NCBI GenBank assembly: GCA_030540495.1
Contig: JAUNWC010000114.1
Coordinates: forward strand, 1-5,774
Source of the DNA: Bacteroidota bacterium
GTDB lineage: Bacteria; Bacteroidota; Bacteroidia; Bacteroidales; P3
Direction: 5' to 3'
Length of the DNA: 5,774 bases
The notes under the pieces are model-generated. The model did not search any database and was not told the DNA's origin. It saw nothing but the letters and a program-made list of their open reading frames with translations. A program made the position numbers and the translations under genes. Below, one piece after another: positions 3,401-5,774 of this stretch. Positions within the stretch are counted from its first letter, which is position 1. Each line of letters begins with the position of its first letter.

Positions 3401-5774
3401 ACTCTAAGCAATATTACAAGCAATAGCATTGACCTTTCTTGGACATCTCAAAGTAGCGAATTTATCGTTTATTACAAAGATGCTTCCTTAGATGATAATG
3501 CATTATATGAAGAACAAAGTGCTTCTTTGGTAAATGGAACTTATACCTTAGAAAATCTTACTCCTGCCACAACCTACAAACTTTATATAGCAAGCGTTTG
3601 TTCAGATGGCACGGAGTCTAACTCAGAACTTTGTACATTTACCACCGCATGTGTTGCTTTAAGCATTCCTTACACACAAAATTTTGAAAGCATAGAAGAA
3701 GATTCTCGTCCTCTTTGTTGGTCGTTTATCAATAGTGTTACGGATTCTTATTACGGCATCGAACGTCCTTGTGTAGATGCAAGTCAATATCGTGGTCATC
3801 TATCTTCAAAGGGATTGATGTTTGCAAGCACCTCCTATGAGAATAGTGCTGCCATTGCTGTTTTGCCCGAATTTTCAACGGATTTAAATCAACTTTCCCT
3901 TGTATTTTGGACAAGACCAGGAGAGTTAGTATATTCTGGGCATTTGGATGTTGGTTATGTAACCGACCCTACAGATGCAAGTACTTTTGTTACAATAGAT
4001 TCCATAAATACAACAAACCTTACAGACACTGCTTACCATAGATACAGAATCAATTTTAATTTAGTTACTTTGCAAGAAGGAGAAACAGGTTATATAGCGC
4101 TTAGACATGTAACCAACTCTTCTTATTACTATTGGTTTGTTGATGATATAAGAGTGGAGAATATTCCGGGCTGTACAGAGCCAACCGCTCTGCGCTCAAG
4201 CAATGCCTCTTCTACAAGCATAAATCTTACATGGAATGCAGTTGAAACAAGTGTAACTCTTTATTACAAGGAAAGTTCTGCAACCGAGTTTGACTCCATA
4301 GAGAACGTTTCACTTGACGAAGACGGAATTTACCTTCTTAGCGATTTAACACCAAACACAGAATACGATTGGAAAATAAGTTTTGTTTGCTCGGCTGATG
4401 CAGAAATCTATACTTCTGAGACAACAAGATTTGCCACCGCTTGTAGCGGTATAACCACATTGCCTCAAACATGGGACTTTGAAGCAACAAACAATACTGC
4501 CGGTACAACAAGCAACCCATTGCCTGCTTGTTGGCAAAGAAATGTAAATAATATCTATCCTTATTGTTATAACTATAGTTATTATGCACACGAGGGTAAT
4601 TTCAGCCTATTTTTCTATGATTCTAATCCGGCTGTCTTACCTTTGATAGATACTGCATTGTTACCTATCAATACTTTGCAACTTTCGTTATATGCAAGAT
4701 GTGGCTCTTATGCCTCTTCGTCTTCTTATATAGCAGTGGGTGTTATGACAGACCCACAAGATGCTTCCACATTTACAACAGTTGCTAATATTCCTCTAAC
4801 AAGTACATATACACTATACAACATACCTTTGATTACTTACTCGGGCGAGGGTACTTATATAGCAATTAAAAATACTTCCACTTCTTCCTACAGTTCTATA
4901 TATGTGGATGATGTAACACTTGACCTTGTTCCTTCTTGTAGTTCTCCTTTTGGATTAAGTCTACAGGCAGGTTTGGATACAATATCTCTTTCTTGGTACT
5001 CCACAGGAGATGATTTTGTAATCTACTACAAAGAAAACTCTTCCTCTGTTTATGATTCCATAACTACATTTTCAGTAGGAGAAGAGAGTAATTCTTGGCA
5101 AGCAAGTATTTCTGGGCTAAATTCCGGTACTGCTTATGATGTATATGTAAAAGTATTGTGTGATGACGATTCAGAACTTACTTCTTCCGTTGCCTCCATA
5201 CGAACAGAATGTGGTAGTGTTATAGGCTATCCTTATACGGAGAATTTTGAATCATTGACTACAGAGGATTTGGGCTGTTGGACGAGTCAAATAATATCTG
5301 GTACATATTCTTGGGATATACAAAACAATTCCTCTACAGGTAATAAAGTTGCCCACAGAACATACAATACAGGCTCTACTCGTTTGGTTTCTCCTATATT
5401 TGATATGACTTCGCTTGACTCTCCTACTCTTTCATATAATTATGAGGCTTGCTCAGATGTTAGTTATGGTGGCTTGGATTCCTTATATGTTTATTATAGA
5501 ACAAGTAGTGAGGACGATTGGATTTTATTAGCCTCACATGGCTCAAGCATGGATGGTAGCAATTATGCTTGTAACGTTTCACAATCCAATATAATAAACT
5601 TACCTAACACTACATCAACCTATCAAATAGCATTCGTTGCTGTAGGAAACAGTGGTTATGGTGTATATTTGGACAATGTGGTTGTAGATGGCACTACATC
5701 AATACCTCCTACCATTGACCCAACGGTGGCAACCAATGTTGCAAGTTCTGTTGCTCAAACTTCCGCTACTCTTA
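440..5774 (+). CDS. Giant secreted FN3 / choice-of-anchor J (MAM-like) repeat protein, putative surface adhesin, 3'-truncated by window edge
   Basis: The frame is open from ATG 440 to the right edge (1778 codons plus one base) with no stop. The start is chosen because it gives a clean signal peptide, lies about 60 nt after a promoter match, and is the first ATG in frame. No Shine-Dalgarno is present, as is usual in Bacteroidota. Domain order seen in the translation: signal peptide 1-20; N-terminal beta-rich domain about 24-205; then six FN3 plus MAM-like modules (207-462, 463-714, 715-980, 981-1244, 1245-1499, 1500-about 1752) and the start of a seventh FN3. FN3 cores show (I/L)(S/N)W, YYK and LTPNTxY-type motifs. 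MAM-like domains show PYxxxFE, CW and a closing (I/V)DD or IDE strand. No protease or glycosidase motif is visible. By family knowledge such proteins are exported by Sec and often by type IX secretion and act in adhesion, but the sorting domain is not in view. Architecture is confident; function is inferred. Confidence 0.93.
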   Translation, partial: MKKVLSFLLMAILLAISGKAQSNDTVQITIGIGDYGYNNSTPVSLWYSYTASQTIYLASELNNTSGNITSISFKNTSQGTNNRNIKVYLATTSLSYFSSQNDALPEEDFILVYDSVWTITGEQFSQINLASPFPYDGTSNLVVGIVDYTGSFAGNEFYWQSTNSNTARTVYKCSDENTLGVSDVTTGVVDYACPDIKLSIYETDDICTPITNVQISNITTESATISWAANDNASLYYYQIKADTASWVDGGNESTSDTTINFDNLTANTTYNVRIKTECTSSTSLYKNITFTTACDNISELPWTTSFEDDETEAMPSCWTSIYPVNGYPAVGTILWGTTYSRTGANQLDFRNSDNTKSFAVLPIFETSLDSLQLSFYTRREGSASGTFQVGYITDITDTSTFVALETITAADLGDNDYHLYEIPFANIEVEDEVTPRIAFSYTSYNNFWWFVDDIIVETLPECTRPAHVTSLASSTSANINWTSTGEDFVVYYRESSSTDEDDWQTSTTFSSTGIDSFSTTLSNLTPNTKYNYYVVAICTDSIYSETKSFKTPCTPYTTVPQSWDFETYDTETGIPSCWSKTVAGAQEGAYTTMGQWVSGSSSLCLYGTTNVTVLPGIDTNELSLNDLQIRFKGKGSDYFTQTPVQVGVVTDPTDPNTFQSITTINLSPYAFEEKTAMFSSYEGNGIYIALKLSGSSSYISAYIDDLYIEDVPTCPAVQNVAVSNLTSDSATISWTGVSNAYRVRYKQTLSTEYTDSLVTTESSVVLSNLSANTEYFVEVAPDCDETTDSLYNGITFTTVCATVNVPYLMDFETESLLNCWTIASQSSFYMWSTTYYPKLNSYNAYAHNGSKSWTFGGDNTAPMIIAAPKVNLNIEQTRLKFYVRKAALTNYSYAYQFGNIEVGVMTDPNDTSTFVSLYSVMDSSITETYSLKTIDFNQFTNYTGSSYYIAIRYLGTGTTWGYNSGEYYIDEIAIDNIPSCEEPTNVTLSNITSNSIDLSWTSQSSEFIVYYKDASLDDNALYEEQSASLVNGTYTLENLTPATTYKLYIASVCSDGTESNSELCTFTTACVALSIPYTQNFESIEEDSRPLCWSFINSVTDSYYGIERPCVDASQYRGHLSSKGLMFASTSYENSAAIAVLPEFSTDLNQLSLVFWTRPGELVYSGHLDVGYVTDPTDASTFVTIDSINTTNLTDTAYHRYRINFNLVTLQEGETGYIALRHVTNSSYYYWFVDDIRVENIPGCTEPTALRSSNASSTSINLTWNAVETSVTLYYKESSATEFDSIENVSLDEDGIYLLSDLTPNTEYDWKISFVCSADAEIYTSETTRFATACSGITTLPQTWDFEATNNTAGTTSNPLPACWQRNVNNIYPYCYNYSYYAHEGNFSLFFYDSNPAVLPLIDTALLPINTLQLSLYARCGSYASSSSYIAVGVMTDPQDASTFTTVANIPLTSTYTLYNIPLITYSGEGTYIAIKNTSTSSYSSIYVDDVTLDLVPSCSSPFGLSLQAGLDTISLSWYSTGDDFVIYYKENSSSVYDSITTFSVGEESNSWQASISGLNSGTAYDVYVKVLCDDDSELTSSVASIRTECGSVIGYPYTENFESLTTEDLGCWTSQIISGTYSWDIQNNSSTGNKVAHRTYNTGSTRLVSPIFDMTSLDSPTLSYNYEACSDVSYGGLDSLYVYYRTSSEDDWILLASHGSSMDGSNYACNVSQSNIINLPNTTSTYQIAFVAVGNSGYGVYLDNVVVDGTTSIPPTIDPTVATNVASSVAQTSATL
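509..1054 (+). other. N-terminal beta-rich domain resembling those of type IX-secreted proteins (residues about 24-205)
   Basis: This segment differs from the repeats that follow. Visible landmarks are VQITIGIG near the mature N-terminus, a Tyr/Ser-rich stretch, the block NITSISF, the block NRNIKVYLATT, and YDGTSNLVVGIVDYTG. It closes with PDIKLSIY just before the first FN3. From family knowledge, the sequence (tyrosine-rich start, 'ITSISF', 'NRNIKVYL', 'F.YDGTSNLVV', 'I.L') recalls an uncharacterised N-terminal domain found on many Bacteroidota Por/type IX-secreted repeat proteins and proteases. I recognise it by pattern only and cannot name a domain accession. Its role is unknown; a carbohydrate- or protein-binding beta-sandwich is plausible. 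Confidence 0.65.
1058..1825 (+). repeat. Protein module 1: FN3 (207-295) + choice-of-anchor J/MAM-like (296-462)
   Basis: FN3 part: opens with Cys207-Thr-Pro, has SATISW, then LTANTTYNVRI, and ends FTTAC at Cys295. MAM-like part: LPWTTSFE, Cys318-Trp319, the signature VGYITDITDTSTF at 390-402, and WWFVDDIIVE at the end. The signature is degenerate here: Ile replaces the Pro of the usual TDP. The module spans 256 residues, and the boundaries are set by the conserved cysteines that recur in every module. Confidence 0.85.
1826..2581 (+). repeat. Protein module 2: FN3 (463-554) + choice-of-anchor J/MAM-like (555-714)
   Basis: FN3 part: CTRPAHV, SANINW, FVVYYRESS, LTPNTKYNYYV, closing FKTPC at Cys554. 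MAM-like part: VPQSWDFE, Cys578-Trp579, the strand LNDLQIRF, signature VGVVTDPTDPNTF at 647-659, IYIALKLSG, and closing AYIDDLYIED. At DNA level it shares little long identity with its neighbours; the longest match I noticed is 17 bp (2387-2403 with 3959-3975). The duplication therefore looks old rather than recent. Confidence 0.85.
2582..3379 (+). repeat. Protein module 3: FN3 (715-801) + choice-of-anchor J/MAM-like (802-980)
   Basis: FN3 part: CPAVQNV, SATISW, YRVRYKQ, LSANTEYFVEV, closing FTTVC at Cys801. MAM-like part: VPYLMDFE, Cys820-Trp821, an AHNGSKSW strand, signature VGVMTDPNDTSTF at 903-915, YYIAIRYLG and closing YYIDEIAIDN. The closing acidic pair is Asp-Glu instead of the Asp-Asp or Asp-Asn seen elsewhere. 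At 266 residues it is the longest module; the extra length is in the MAM-like part. Confidence 0.85.
3380..4171 (+). repeat. Protein module 4: FN3 (981-1071) + choice-of-anchor J/MAM-like (1072-1244)
   Basis: FN3 part: CEEPTNV, SIDLSW, FIVYYKDAS, LTPATTYKLYI, closing FTTAC at Cys1071; it has an extra Cys four residues upstream of the usual FTTAC block. MAM-like part: IPYTQNFE, Cys1093-Trp1094, another extra Cys in the RPCVD segment, signature VGYVTDPTDASTF at 1171-1183, GYIALRHV, and closing WFVDDIRVE. The two extra cysteines in one module could form an additional disulfide. Confidence 0.85.
4172..4936 (+). repeat. Protein module 5: FN3 (1245-1335) + choice-of-anchor J/MAM-like (1336-1499)
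   Basis: FN3 part: CTEPTAL, SINLTW, VTLYYKESS, LTPNTEYDWKI, closing FATAC at Cys1335. MAM-like part: LPQTWDFE, then a longer Asn/Thr-rich loop before Cys1364-Trp1365 (29 residues between landmark cysteines against 19-24 in the others), EGNFSLFF, LQLSLYARCG, signature VGVMTDPQDASTF at 1433-1445, TYIAIKNTS and closing IYVDDVTLD. It also carries extra cysteines in the YPYCYN and YARCGS segments. Confidence 0.85.
4937..5695 (+). repeat. Protein module 6: FN3 (1500-1591) + divergent, cleaved-adhesin-type MAM-like domain (1592-about 1752)
   Basis: FN3 part: CSSPFGL, TISLSW, FVIYYKENS, LNSGTAYDVYV, closing IRTEC at Cys1591. The MAM-like part starts like the others (YPYTENFE, Cys1613-Trp1614) but then follows a different pattern: TRLVSPIFDM, PTLSYNYEA, LYVYYRTSSEDDW, YQIAFVAVGNSGYGVYLDNVVVDG. 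It has no VGxxTDP signature. From family knowledge this layout (closed set of strands with LxVxYRxxxxxxW and IAFxAxGxxGxGVYLDNV) is that of the cleaved-adhesin domains of gingipain-like proteins. Its C-terminal boundary is approximate. Confidence 0.82.
5720..5774 (+). repeat. Start of protein module 7 (FN3), cut by window edge
   Basis: After a short Pro-rich linker (IPPTIDP), the segment PTVATNVASSVAQTSATL matches the opening of the other FN3 domains (x-x-V-x-x-S-x-x-T-x-x-SATI). Unlike modules 1-6 it does not begin with Cys, which fits the change in domain style seen in module 6. Only about 18 residues are visible. Confidence 0.6.

Noticed and set aside
2387..3975. Recent DNA-level duplication between modules 2 and 4
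   Set aside because: Only a 17-bp identity was noticed (2387-2403 and 3959-3975), inside the conserved TDP signature. Flanking DNA has diverged, so protein-level conservation explains it.
4338..4591. Two overlapping minus-strand open frames of about 80 codons
   Set aside because: Both are antisense to module 5, begin at non-ATG starts and encode no recognisable motif.

Overview
The window is low-GC DNA that most likely comes from a member of the Bacteroidota, probably an anaerobic gut- or sediment-type Bacteroidales. Four things point there: a promoter matching the Bacteroides -33/-7 consensus, no Shine-Dalgarno sequence before the start codon, a signal peptide whose predicted cleavage site precedes Gln, and a protein architecture (alternating fibronectin type III and 'choice-of-anchor J'/MAM-like modules) typical of surface proteins in that phylum. 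No taxonomic marker gene is present, so this is an inference.

Layout. Positions 1-439 hold no gene. Positions 4-30 are an A-run/T-run. Positions 33-247 hold an unusual array of TAGGTT hexamers repeated every 10 bp, facing a matching array of AACCTA/AACTTA hexamers on the same strand, also every 10 bp. The two arrays can fold into a long imperfect stem around a central region with several small GC-rich hairpins. Positions 248-341 are AT-rich with one 12-bp palindrome. A good Bacteroidota-type promoter lies at 342-372.

From 440 to the right edge, one uninterrupted reading frame of 1778 codons fills the window with no stop, so the gene is 3'-truncated here. It encodes a secreted giant repeat protein: signal peptide (residues 1-20), an N-terminal beta-rich domain resembling one found on proteins of the type IX (Por) secretion system, then six tandem modules of about 250-265 residues. 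Each module is an FN3 domain followed by a MAM-like/choice-of-anchor J domain. A seventh FN3 starts at the edge. Modules 1-5 share a VGxxTDPxDxxTF-type signature (degenerate in module 1); module 6 lacks it and looks more like the cleaved-adhesin/gingipain-type domain. No catalytic domain is visible. The likely role is adhesion or matrix binding at the cell surface. The expected C-terminal sorting domain would lie beyond the window.

Apart from this gene, the observation most worth following up is the helically phased inverted array at 33-247.
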